The position numbers and the translations under genes are program-made. DNA of 64,000 bases from assembly GCA_009746045.1 (NCBI GenBank), contig RPFO01000240.1, forward strand, positions 381,501 through 445,500, in the 5' to 3' direction. This DNA is from Mesostigma viride. Taxonomy: Eukaryota; Streptophyta; Mesostigmatophyceae; Mesostigmatales; Mesostigmataceae. A model generated the notes under the pieces. That model was not told the origin of the DNA, made no database searches, and was given only the letters and a program-made list of their open reading frames with translations. Shown here piece by piece: positions 34,224 through 45,021 of the stretch (position 1 is its first letter; each line of letters opens with the position of its first letter).

Positions 34224-34628
34224 TAGATATATATATACGTCGGAGACGTTGGGGACTCAGTGTGACAATGTGAGGGATGCAGCAACGCCAGGGATCGGGC
34301 GTTCCTTGTCATTATTCACTCCATATGTGGGCACACATTATATGTCGTGGACACATCACTCACACGAGATCCCTAGGACAACTGGACTACGCTCAATTGT
34401 CCGCCACGTGTCCAGGTTCTAGAGGCTTCTAGACCTGGAGCAACGTTACTACGCACAACGTCCACTAGACTAGTTGCTAGCTACGTAACTTGCGTACACG
34501 TGTGTGCGTCGCGCCACAACCGGCGCTCGGCACCGTTATTCTGTCTCCGCCAGAATAACTCCGGTCACATTGTATGTTCCCCTGTGTGGCTCCGGCCACA
34601 AGTCAGCCTCGAGGTATCTCAGCTAACT
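34224..34628 (-). repeat. 3' LTR of element IV
   Basis: 405 bp, matching 41803-42207 at equal length. The minus strand begins AGTTAGCTGAG and ends TATATATATCTA. A TATA-like ACATATAATG lies in the middle. The LTR ends 22 bp before the first ATG of the LINE ORF at 34202. Confidence 0.9.
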
Positions 34629-35651
34629 CCCATTATGTTTTCTTTCAGATTGGAACATGCTCCAAGTCTGACCTACCAACCGTTGCAAGGCAACCAGAGC
34701 CCATACAGTCACAACTGGATTAGAAAAGGTACCCAGAAACGGACTATACTGATGCTGACTGCTGATTTAACCCTGCCAAGCACTACGGGGGTTCCTCCCC
34801 CTCAATAGTGGGGAAAACATAAATGAGGTACTGCGGCCATTCGTCACACAGGACGTCATATGAGTCACATGTCACATCATATAAGGAGTGCCCAGTTTCC
34901 ATCTTTGAAGGAGCGAATTGTCGTCATTTCCCTGGCATCTGTCACTGCAGATGGTAGAAAAAGGGGGGCTTGATTGCCACTTGTGGATGGAACCCCATGC
35001 AACATCCACTTCCCAAAAACCAATGGGATGACTCTAGTGAAACCAGAGGTCTTCCCCAGGTGCTTAGGACCTGATGTTTCGCCACTGCTGACCTGGGCCA
35101 GAGCAGCCAGATACCTGTGAGTGCCACATGGTGGTAAGCACAGGCAACTGACAAGTGGGAACTGGTTCTCCACTTGATTTGCACATGGCGAATGGGTGGA
35201 CTGCCCATCACCCTACCACAGGTCCTGGGACCAGATGGCAGCATAAGACACAACAGGCACGGTCACAGGACTAAGACTGTCACACGTTACATGCACATGC
35301 ACATGCACATGTACAAGGTAACCATGAACATGACCCAGCCACATAACAATGCCATGTACAAGTACTGTCACCATGACTGACACAATGACACACTTGTGAA
35401 GGATATGACAGCTCACCTCCCAAGAGATGAGCTAACGAAATTCCATGAGAGAGACAAAGTCAAAGAGACTCAATTTATTCACCATAAAACAGGGCTTACA
35501 AGGCATACAGGTTCAGCTCCTCCCCAGGAGCTAGTGCTGATGATAAGACACCCCGTGACCTGGGCCCGGGTCTGGGTACCCCTACCCCCTGACAGGGGTT
35601 GCCCCATAGTAGGGGTGGGGAGACTAGCCACCCTCCCTGGGGAGGGGTGGA
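34629..35651 (-). other. Element IV 3' UTR and polypurine tract
   Basis: The polypurine tract is at 34629-34646 (minus GAAAGAAAACATAATGGG). Other contents include G/C-rich inverted words near 35575-35650 (ccccctgacaggggttgcccc, split here only by spacing) and an acatgcacatgcacatg run near 35291. No gene is seen. Confidence 0.6.
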
Positions 35652-38600
35652 CTAGGTGTCTACCGGCGGGGGCAGGCTGGCCTGCTTGCCGTAGGGGTTC
35701 ATCATGTGATAGAGCAGTTGGTACTGCTCAGGTGCTAGCTGGGGCACCTTGGTCAACGCATCCGCGGCGTTGGCCTTGTCCGGCACATGATTGGTAGACT
35801 CCCAGTAGGTGCACTCCTGTTCAGGATCACCCAGTCCAAATCAGTATGCACAGCATAAGGGTTGTCAAGGAAACTGAGGAGAGATTGACTGTCGGTGTGC
35901 AAGTGAGCCACCACCCCAGCCTGACTGCCTGCTTGCTTCTGTAACCAAACCAGGACATGATTGAGATACCTGGCATGTAGCACAGCTGACACAACTGCCC
36001 TGCACTCAGCAGCATTGCTACTAACAGCTTTACGCCTATGTAGCCTGCTATACCATGAGATGAGTGACATGGGTTGGTCAGCATTTTGTACAAAAAATAA
36101 GCCAGCCTCCCTAGCCTGCAGTTGAGTAATCTGCCGTGATTCCATGGAACTGTCCATTATAGCCTGAATGTGAATGGGCTTAAAGAGTTCCAGGGAATGC
36201 AAGATAAGGGGTGGACCAGCCTGCAGGAGCTTGTTGATAGCCTTGTGGCCTACCTGCATAAGAACTGCATCATCAACCCTGCTGACTACAGCTAGGTGCG
36301 GTGCACAAGTAGAACACAACCACCCCAGCTTGCCCCTAATGGTGGGACAGTCACAAGGTTTGATTTTAGTCTGCAGTACCTCCTTACAACTGTGCATGTA
36401 ATCTGATGGAGAGTACATTGCACAGACCCACTGATCTGCTTGCTTCTGAAGCTGCAACATTGTGCCACAGAACTTAATAGCAATGGTGCCCAGCTCGAGC
36501 TGCTTGCCAATCTCAAAAGACTTAGACACGTTGGCAATAAAATCATCCACAGCCTGCCTAGGCCCAGCAATAAGCTGATCATCCCCATGCCACACAAACA
36601 TGATCATGCCATGAGGGTGAGGGACAACAAAGAAGCAAGGGTCTATGTCATCATACCGAGCACCTAGCTTCTCAAACACAGCTTGAGCTGACATTCTGAA
36701 AATTCTAGGAGCAGATTGCAGACCTTCCACTCCTATGTTGGCTTTCAGAAATGGTTGTGGGATATCCTTAGACCACACCTGAGGTGTGTTGACCACATAC
36801 ACCTTACCATGCCAAACTTGCTCAGCTATTTCAGGTGAACCTTTCAGAAAAGCACGTTTAATGTCAGTGGCTTTGCACACATAATCATCACCTTGATTGA
36901 TGTGCCCTAGAAAAACAGACAGCAAAATTTTAAGAGAAGTTTGCTGAATGCCAGGTGTATACAGGTCTGCCTCTGTCAAATCAGTGGATCCCTTAAACTC
37001 AGTCACACAAGGCCTAGCATGGAAAATGACAGAGCCATCTGCTGCTTGCTTGTGCTTGCACACGAACTTAAGTCGTAGGTGCTTGCTCCCGTTGGGCTTA
37101 CGCTCTAAGGGAGTGACTGGAGGTGTGTGGGTGGGACTACGTGGATCTGGAACCACCCATTCATCCATAGCCTTTCTAAAAGCTTCAACCCACTTAGTGA
37201 AACCTTCCTGAGTTTGACAGTCCTGGACAATCTGCTCATAGGAGAGGGGAGACATTTTTGCAACATCATATTTTCCCAATCCAAATGCTTTGGGGTGCAG
37301 TTTCTGACTGTGCACCAAATCTGCCACACGTGGCTCGTGCCCAGGTGCATACTTTGGTGCAACAAATTTGACAGTGGCTGGCTGTGTGTCAACCAAAGTC
37401 TGGAGTGGTACCTGAAAATGATCAAGTGACACCCCACCCAGGCCCTGTACCTCAAGCCTATCACAAGAGATGGTGACACCTGGGTAAGAAATAAATGGAT
37501 CACCCAACAAAGCATTTCCTGTGTATCCTTCCAGTACCTGAAAAGGTGTGGGGATACCAAGAATGTTTAAGGTAACCTGACCTTTAACAGTCAAGCTAGC
37601 CTGCCCAGAGAAATCAGCCACCCGTTGCCAAGGGGAAGGCTCTAACTCTAGGTGTGGTACAGCCAATGCACTGATGATGCTAACCTGAGCTTGGGTGTCA
37701 ACTGCGACTAGAGCTGGATTATTGTCGCTGTGACCTGCCCTACTCACTTTGGCTGACCCTGCAGCAGTGTGAGCTTTGGCTCTATGCGCTGCTTGCAGTA
37801 TGCGGACCGCTTCTGCTAGCCCATGTTTGGACACGGTAGGTATGGGTTGAGCTGGTACCGCTGAAGGTGTGCTGTCTTGCTGACCACCTTCTTGGTTAGT
37901 GCCCTCATTGACAGGTGGTCTAACCTGCTGTGGCTGGCTAGGCTCACTGAGGGTGACCTGGGGTGCACATGTGTTGTGGCTATCACACTCACCAGTGTGT
38001 GTTCCAAACAACCACTCACTGGGTACTCCAGATATACCAGGCAACTGTACTGAGCTGTCGACCATCAGCTCTTCCTCCTCTGCCACGTCTGACAGTGGAG
38101 TGTAATACAATTTAATCCTGTGAGGTGAGCACTTGTGCACATGTCCAGTGTCATTGTGTTTCACATGCACAGTCTTGCCTGTGCTGGAAAACTTGAGGAT
38201 AGTGGCTGGGCCTAACCATGTCCCAACCTTCCCTAGCCCTGACTCCTTATAGAAGAGAACTGTGTCCCCTTCCTTGAAGGAGGGGCGTGGATGCTTGGCA
38301 TCCTTGGCTGCCAATCTGCTGGCAGCGTGGGCACGCTGTGCATTGTACACAGCTAGTACCTCAGGTGGGTATATCCCAGCCTGTAACCCATCTGGTGTGA
38401 TAATACCATAGGGTGTCTGCAGGAGTGGTCGTCTATTGAGTATCTGGCATATCTTAGTAGCCCACAGTGCCCTATCAGCGTATGACCCACTGTCAGCTAA
38501 CAGGTTCTCACCTTCTTTGGCTACCAAGGTTTTGATAGACCTAATTGCCCTCTCAATGATACCTTGTCTCTCATGATCTTCTAGCCCAGCCAGGTCTATA

Positions 38601-39673
38601 GCTTCACAGCCCTCTGCTCCAGCAAGGCAACTAAATTGCTGATCTAACAGCAGTGCTTCTACTGGGTAGTACCTGGCTTGTGCTATTAATATAGCTCTGT
38701 GCAACTGAGACTTGTCCATACCAGGGAGAGGTTCTATTGCTGTGTACCTGGACCATGCGTCCTTTAAAGCCAGATAGGGCTGTCCCTTAATATGGAACAC
38801 ATCCCCGACCACTCTGCCCTTGCACTTAGGTGGTGTAGCTACATGCCACTTGGGTGGTTTAGGTGCATACATTTGGCAGTGCTGACAGTGTTTTCTGATC
38901 AGCTGACATGCCTTCCTGAGTGCCGTACCTCCCAATGCAGCTGCTACCACCTCTGCACATGTCTCATGACCATACAGTAAGTGCAGTTGCAATGCCAGCT
39001 CCTCATAACTGATGTTACTAAGAGCTTGGGTCATGACCCTGGACACCTTGGGTATCAAGGAGGTGAACCTGGGTTCACTGTCAGAGGTTTCTGTGTAATA
39101 CTTCAACACTTTGCCAACCTTGCTTACAGCCTTGACAGCTGAGCATGAAGGTGGAGAGTGAGAGGTAACAGAATTAACTTGACATCCTGTCAACATCCTC
39201 CCATCCTGTGTCCCTGCCTGGGCAGTGGAGCTGGATATTGGGTGGTGTAGGGGACACGACTCATCATGACACGTGTGAGGGTGTGAGGACTTACATTTAG
39301 GGGGCTGCCACGGATCCTTGGTGCACTTGGCGGGGTCCCCGTGAGGCGGTCCCAGGCACTTGTGGCAGAGCACCTCCAGGTCACCCAGGTGCTCCTTGTG
39401 TTTGTGGCACTTGTCCTTGCTGTGTCCACGACGCCCACAACGCACACATTTCACATCCTTCTTGGGGGTGGAGGACCCAGCCCCAGAAGACTTGTTAGTG
39501 TTCCCCCCTGGGGGGGATGACCTACCCTTCCCCTTCCCCTGCCCCTTGCCCTTGCCCTTGCCCTTGCCCTTGCCCTTGCCCTTGAGGCTCTTAACAAACT
39601 GACTCATAAGAGTCTTCACCTCCCCTAGCGTCACAGGACGCTGGTTTGGCCTTCCTGGCCTTACCCTCCTCAT
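35652..39673 (-). CDS. Element IV pol: knuckle, integrase, protease, copia-type RT, RNase H
   Basis: 1306 codons are open from 39673 to 35753. Domains in order: Lys-Gly tract (31-50); zinc knuckle C76-x2-C79-x4-H84-x4-C89; H2C2 zinc region (HLLYGH 231-236, CQHC 263-266); integrase D291, D344, E374 (HERQGIIERAIRSIK); integrase C-terminal part (FKEGDTVLFYKESGLGKVG); retropepsin-like domain 653-745 (LVAVDTQAQVSII with D659, flap region, ALLGDPF 721-727); RT motif A ATDIKRAFLKG (D937); RT box WHGDDQLIAG (1028-1037); RNase H D1174 (AIMDSSMES), E1223 (NAAECRAV) and D1261 (HTDSQSLL). A frame change near 35825 displaces the end; the other frame supplies HVPDKANAADALTK and stops near 35652. The protease after the integrase is the notable point. 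Spacing D344 to E374 (29 between) is shorter than the usual 35. Confidence 0.85.
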
Positions 39674-41789
39674 CTGACTCCTCCCCCCGGGCCCGCTTGA
39701 CAGCAGGGGGGGAAGAGGTAGAGGGGGGAGGGGCTGAGTCCTGACACAGTGGACCCAAGGCTAGCTTAACATAATCGAGAGCCTCTTTCATCGACTCCCA
39801 ATGGGTGGCCAAGCCTGTGGTGATCATGGCAAAGGTGTTACGATCAAGGTTAAGCTTCTCGAGCAGGGAATGTACAAGCCACTTGTGATCTAGCTTGCTA
39901 ACCTCGGGGTGGGCTTTCACTGCAAGTTCCCACTTCTTAATCTCTGCTACATAGTTCTGAGTTTCTACCTTATAGGTTTTCACCCAGTTAAACGCAGAGT
40001 ACATGTCAACAGTGGTGGGAGCAGACAGCAGGTCATGCAGATCACGCAGAAAATTCTCCCATGGCTCCCTACCCTGTGTGTCCTGCCACCTGGGATACCT
40101 TTGCTGATATATGGATACCAAGTGCTGGATGGAGGGATTGGATTGGTGGAAGAAATCACCCTGCATGAGTGCCCCAAACCAGTTCTTGATATTCAGCTCC
40201 TCCCTAGCGAGCTTGAGAGAGAGAAGAAGCAAGGTCTGCAGGGCGGGAAGGAGTGCCTCGCACATCCTCCTGGTCATCGGCTCGATCGAGGGTTGATCGA
40301 GTAGATGATAGATGACCGCACACAACAAGCTGGCGTGTTCAGCCAACCTGCCGTCCAGCCTGTCGCTGGCCACCCCTTGGATACCCTGGGCGCAGCGCTG
40401 GACTGCGCGCCAAAGGGTTGGCTCACTGAGTGAGACGACGTCATCCCCAGGGATGCGTGTCTCAGCTGTCTCCATGGCCACATCCTCCTCCCCTGGGGGA
40501 GATGGATGATCCCTTGCCACGGCCTGGGCCGTGGCAGGTCCCTTGCCGGCCCTGCCGGGGGCTTGGGACTGCGATGGGGGTGCCGAAGCACCCGCCTTCG
40601 CGGGTGGGTGGGTGGTGATGGCGTTGGTGTTGTCGGCTGATGCCGACGGTTCCGACGCAGCGGCGGGTGTGCCGTGGGGAGGCGGCTGGCGCTTGCCCTC
40701 CGCCCGCCTGGGGGTCGCTGCCGCTGTCGCTGTCGCTGCTGCTGTCGCTGTCGCTGTCGCTGCCACCACTGGAGAAGGCGGGGCGCCCACCGGTGCTGCA
40801 GTCTTGGATGCCGCGGCCGGCAGGGTCGCCGCCGACGCCGGGGGCGACACAGTTGCAGCCGCCTGCTGCGACGCAGTCGATGTCGCTGCCGAACCAGGGG
40901 ATGCCGTCGCAGGTCCCCAGCCGACTGGCACGACAGGTGGCGTCCTTGGCATCTCCTCGGCCGGCCGAGGTGGCTTGGCCACCACCGTGGCCGCTGCCAC
41001 CTGGCGAGCCTCCGAATACATGTCGAGAGCAGTTACACCTTGTCTCACGGCCAAGAAGTACAGCCGGATCAGAATCGCAACCTGGACATGCGAAAAACGG
41101 CAATGGACGTCCTCCGGGAGCTCGGCCGCCACCGCCTGAACCGCGAACTTGGTCAGGACGAAGCCGCCAGGGAGGGTACTCTGCTGGCGGAGTCGCCAGC
41201 CGTCGAAAGGCAAAAAGTTGGGTGCATTACGCACCGGGATCTTAAAGGGGAGCTGGCCCCAACCGTCAACATAAACCTCACCTGCGTCCTGGGACGCAGG
41301 GGTCGGGTTCGCGCCGAGGCTCATGCCTGCCAGCGCCCTCCCGACAGAGGTGTTGCCAGACGATGACCTCGTCTGGCCGGAGGTCACCTCTCTCCTAGGA
41401 GAGGGTGAAGCCTCCCCCTCCTCCATAGAGGAGGAATCCTCTTCCACCTGTCGCCCTGGGGCGGGTGGCATGAGGTGCGGGGCAACCTCGGACTCGTTGC
41501 GAGTCCCGGTGCCCCTGTTCCCCTGGGGGGCAGACTCCTCGGCATCGACAGCTTCACGCTGCCGGCGAGGGGTGTCCGCCACCACCATGCGGTAGGTGAC
41601 ATTTTCGTCACGCTCCCGCGGTGGGGAACTGCGAGGAGAAATTCTCCTCTGAGACGCCGTGAAAGGCAGTCTCGTGGTGATGGGGGGCTCCCGGTTAGCG
41701 GGAGGCCCGCCCCGACCGTTTCCTGCCCCTCCCCGCTGAAGGGTGGGGCGGACATTGTTGTTCTTAGCATCCGAGTTCTTCGGCGCCAT
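39591..41789 (-). CDS. Element IV gag
   Basis: 732 codons. The ATG (MAPKNSDAKNNN) lies 13 bp after the 5' LTR. A disordered, Arg/Pro-rich start is followed by a short folded part (YVDGWGQLPFKIPVRNAPNF, LPEDVHCRFSHVQVAILIRL), a long Ala/Thr/Pro linker, and the conserved capsid-like part (LAREELNIKNWFGALMQGDF, LDRNTFAMITTGLATHWES), then KRARGEESDEEG. It overlaps pol by 83 bp with pol in the +1 frame. In element III the same region is one frame, so the overlap may be either a simple indel or a +1 shift site. Confidence 0.85.
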   Translation of the reverse strand: MAPKNSDAKNNNVRPTLQRGGAGNGRGGPPANREPPITTRLPFTASQRRISPRSSPPRERDENVTYRMVVADTPRRQREAVDAEESAPQGNRGTGTRNESEVAPHLMPPAPGRQVEEDSSSMEEGEASPSPRREVTSGQTRSSSGNTSVGRALAGMSLGANPTPASQDAGEVYVDGWGQLPFKIPVRNAPNFLPFDGWRLRQQSTLPGGFVLTKFAVQAVAAELPEDVHCRFSHVQVAILIRLYFLAVRQGVTALDMYSEARQVAAATVVAKPPRPAEEMPRTPPVVPVGWGPATASPGSAATSTASQQAAATVSPPASAATLPAAASKTAAPVGAPPSPVVAATATATAAATATAAATPRRAEGKRQPPPHGTPAAASEPSASADNTNAITTHPPAKAGASAPPSQSQAPGRAGKGPATAQAVARDHPSPPGEEDVAMETAETRIPGDDVVSLSEPTLWRAVQRCAQGIQGVASDRLDGRLAEHASLLCAVIYHLLDQPSIEPMTRRMCEALLPALQTLLLLSLKLAREELNIKNWFGALMQGDFFHQSNPSIQHLVSIYQQRYPRWQDTQGREPWENFLRDLHDLLSAPTTVDMYSAFNWVKTYKVETQNYVAEIKKWELAVKAHPEVSKLDHKWLVHSLLEKLNLDRNTFAMITTGLATHWESMKEALDYVKLALGPLCQDSAPPPSTSSPPAVKRARGEESDEEGKARKAKPASCDARGGEDSYESVC

Positions 41790-41802
41790 GTCTAATCCAA
41801 GT

Positions 41803-42207
41803 TAGATATATATATACGTCGGAGACGTTGGGGACTCAGTGTGACAATGTGAGGGATGCAGCAACGCCAGGGATCGGGCGTTCCTTGTCATTATTCACTC
41901 CATATGTGGGCACACATTATATGTCGTGGACACATCACTCACACGAGATCCCTAGGACAACTGGACTACGCTCAATTGTCCGCCACGTGTCCAGGTTCTA
42001 GAGGCTTCTAGACCTGGAGCAACGTTACTACGCACAACGTCCACTAGACTAGTTGCTAGCTACGTAACTTGCGTACACGTGTGTGCGTCGCGCCACAACC
42101 GGCGCTCGGCACCGTTATTCTGTCTCCGCCAGAATAACTCCGGTCACATTGTATGTTCCCCTGTGTGGCTCCGGCCACAAGTCAGCCTCGAGGTATCTCA
42201 GCTAACT
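41803..42207 (-). repeat. 5' LTR of element IV
   Basis: 405 bp. Minus-strand start AGTTAGC at 42207. Only ACTTGGATTAGAC separates the LTR from the gag ATG. Confidence 0.9.
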
Positions 42208-43490
42208 TGGTACCATCAACCAATACTGACCACAGTGCCTCCTAGTGACAGTTGGTCCTGTGACACGTAACCTGTGATGATTCACCCAACACTGCCACGT
42301 GCCCTGTCCCTCACGTGTCCTTAGTAGTCCTGGTACTGCTGTAGCGTCCGGCGGCATTACTTCGGGACTTGATAACTCTCAAGTTCCTTGTCCAAATAAG
42401 GCGTTTAGCACGGCGTTGGAAAGGCCACTTCAAGTATGATATGCTTAGCATATTGCATCACCAATATGCTAACTCCAACCCTTTCTTGTTTTGGAGCTGC
42501 AAGCTTCACACCATGACCAACCCATTCCTTGCTGCCTTGTGAAATGGACAACTGGTTACCCTGGACTTATAATAGCCTCATGAGCACCCCTTTTGCCACC
42601 TTAATGGTATCCTTCTTAGGGATCTATGGTTCAACCCTGCAGGTCATCCCCAACCCTTTCTTTTGCAACTGTACCTTGGCTTGGGCTTAAAGGAGGATAT
42701 TGAATATTCCTTAGGCAACATATCCTGGATATCTGAATGAGAGGCCCTGACTACAGGAAACGTATTACAGTGAGTTCCTGGTCTTCCCAGTTATCACTGG
42801 CGCCCGTTTCATGGCGCCCGCCCCGAGTGTTCCAGGCATCATCCGTCCAAATGTTCACCAATGGAAGCCACTTCAACACCACTGTGCCACTGCTTGATGG
42901 GGAGCCCATGTCATCACTGGGTGTTAAAGCCCAGGAGTCATACATACCAGGCTGTGGCTCAACTAGGAAATCGAACCCTACCCCAGAATCCCCAGGTTAA
43001 ACTTAACCTGGTCACATGACAGACAACAAGAGAGATTGGCATACAACATGATTATGTTTTATTATAGAATATCCACCAAAACCAATGCTGAGTGTTCCCA
43101 GTGGACCAGCCTGCGCCAGCAAGGCCCAACTGTCAGGTTACAACACCATAATATCCAAGGTTGTCACTTATTCACAGCTAGAGAAAAACTAAACAAGAGA
43201 GATGTATACAAACAACCTGGAAGAACTCTCGACATGGCCTGCCCTGTCATGGCCTAACTGCCCGAGGCCAAAGGCATCCCACTGTGCTAATCCTTTACAG
43301 GAAGAGCTTGCTCCTGTTGAGCCTTCTACCTGCTTGGTGACAGGTAGGCTACCTGTTGCCCTCCCCCCTGGGGACAACAGCACTGGTCAGCCACCAACTG
43401 GCAAAGGCTGGACTTCATGTCCCACCAGAAAAGGGGTCCACGAGCCCTTTGAGCACAGGGTATAGTTATTCTAGGGCTTCAGGCCTAGAC
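42208..43490 (-). mobile_element. Element V: partial 3' LTR and 3' UTR remnant
   Basis: 42208-42474 aligns with the first part (minus sense) of the element II LTR: cattacttcgggacttgataa, cacggcgttggaaagg and caatatgctaact. It is cut at 42207 by element IV. From 42475 the shared polypurine tract (ccaaccctttcttgttttgg on the plus strand) and 3' UTR follow: ggcgcccgtttcatggcgcc near 42800, cgaaccctaccccagaa near 42974, and gattatgttttattata near 43050. No coding part remains. Confidence 0.75.
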
Positions 43491-43639
43491 TATCAGTACA
43501 CCACTATACTTTTCGTCCGAGGGTGGTAAAAAGCATCCGAGGCGTAAATTACGAGGAGGTAATTTACGGAGTCCGCTACTTTTACGTTATACATACGGGT
43601 CGAGATCTTTCTCGTAAGTTACGAATTAGATCCGAGGTA

Positions 43640-43800
43640 AGATCCAACGTCGTAATGTACGAGGTAGTAATTTACGAGGTAGTAATTTACGAGGTAGTAA
43701 TGTACGAGGTAGTAATGTACGAGGTAGTAATTTACGAGGTAGTAAGGTACGAGGTAGTAATTTGCGACGTCGTAATCTACGAGTTGGTAATTTACGATCC
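43640..43800 (+). repeat. 15-bp TTACGAGGTAGTAAT minisatellite
   Basis: About ten units of GTAATNTACGAGGTA, with single changes, sit in a wider TTACGA-rich region (43540-43830). As 15 is divisible by three it gives a spurious VVIYE/VVMYE peptide repeat. It may be the subterminal repeat of an unrecognised transposon. Confidence 0.85.
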
Positions 43801-43849
43801 CGGTACTCGGTCCCGTAGGTTACGACGTCGTATGCTTCTCGCGTACACT

Positions 43850-44530
43850 ACCGGTACTACAATCATGTCGCTACTAAGTACTAACTATGTCGTTCTGAAT
43901 TGCAGTACGCATGTCACTTATCAGAATTTCACTTCGATTTCACTTATCATTTCGGTCAACCTAACCCCTAACACCCATTTACCCGGGGGGGAAAAAATGA
44001 ATGGCATTTGCAGCAAGGCTCATGCAAGACAAGTTCCTGTTTCATAAAAAATTTCATTATTAAATGCAGGATTACATGTCATGCACAAAAATCCAACGCC
44101 TTCACAGAAAATAGCATATCAAGTCTTCTGAAGACAATATCAAGTCAATATCAAATTCGTGGCTTCACTTCGTGGCTTGAAATACTGTTTCCTTGCGGTG
44201 CTTAGGACAGCTCCGGGGATGTCGGCACCGCACAGAAGCTCCATCCGGGAGCAAGTGCGCCGGGGGAAGATGTTGTACATCCAGAGCTCGATATGTGCGG
44301 GAAGCCGTCGTGTTGGAAACCGAGGTGTCTGCACAGAATTCCGCGTGCAGGCAGCTTGTGCCTTTACGGGGGAAGACCTGCGACACAAAAACCGTGTCCG
44401 GACAATGCAATACGGAGAAATGGCAACGGCAGATGGAGTCGGCTAAGGCCGCTTGTAAGGAAAGTGATTTTTAATGCACGAATAAATGTATAATGCATGC
44501 TACATCGCCATCGCTTGGGCAGTGAAAAGA
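43850..44530. other. No confident feature
   Basis: Several overlapping ORFs of 60-95 codons are seen in 44159-44474 on both strands. None has a recognisable motif or codon pattern. The stretch 44160-44460 is G/C-richer than its surroundings and may hold an exon, but this cannot be supported further. Confidence 0.3.
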
Positions 44531-44766
44531 CAAGGACCAACCACATGCCCCCACCTCGATCCCTTCGTGCATCCCGCCCTTGACGAGGCACAACCATGTG
44601 CCCCCACCTACCCTTTGTGCGTCCCTCCCTTGACAAGAAACAAGCACGTGCACCTATCTAACCTTTGTGCATCCCTTCCTTGGCAAGGAACAAGCACACC
44701 CACCCACCTACTCCACATGCATCCCTCCCTTGACAAGGAACAAGCACGATCACCCAGCTACCCACT
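44530..44766 (+). repeat. Imperfect tandem repeat of about 55-60 bp, four copies
   Basis: Each unit has ttgacaaggaacaagcac, then cccacct, then ttgtgcatccctccc, with decay between copies. Confidence 0.7.
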
Positions 44767-45016
44767 AGCACGGCAGCAAGGCAGACCTTACAATGGCAAG
44801 TGATGTTTATCGGTAGAAACTGTTAGACAACTAGCAAACGAGCCAGCCGGTGAAGAGCAAGGCACGCATGCAAGGAATTTGTCGTTGCCTATGTCTACGC
44901 TTGTGTTTGTCACTGCAGTTGAAATCTGCATTTGCATCAGCAGGCCCGATCGAACCCCATGTCGCCACCCGCATTTCCACTTATACTTCACGGCCCCTTA
45001 TTCTTCTCTTGTGCCT

Positions 45017-45021
45017 GCCTT
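45017..45021. other. Target-site duplication GCCTT (left) of the LARD
   Basis: It equals 51599-51603. The two sides together restore a continuous cttgtgcctgcctttgccc stretch of the K/G-type minisatellite. Confidence 0.8.

Larger units (their letters stand above)
34224..42207 (-). mobile_element. Element IV: most complete Gag-IN-PR-RT-RH element
   Basis: The LTRs (405 bp each) flank gag (41789-39591), pol (39673-35652) and a 1-kb 3' UTR ending in the purine-rich GAAAGAAAACATAATGGG before the 3' LTR. Flanks do not match: GGGCG on the left and TGGTA on the right, so no TSD is seen. The right side cuts into the LTR of element V and the left side abuts the LINE. Only one or two frame changes break pol, so this is the best copy for studying the family. 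Confidence 0.88.

Noticed and set aside
34224-34628. The 405-bp repeat as a shared 5' UTR/promoter of two separate genes instead of LTRs
   Set aside because: Equal length, AGTTAGC start as in element II, and the purine tract next to the left copy fit LTRs better; still, the missing TSD leaves some doubt.
40531-41366. Plus-strand Arg/Ala-rich ORFs of about 200 codons
   Set aside because: Antisense of the low-complexity Ala/Thr/Pro linker of element IV gag.
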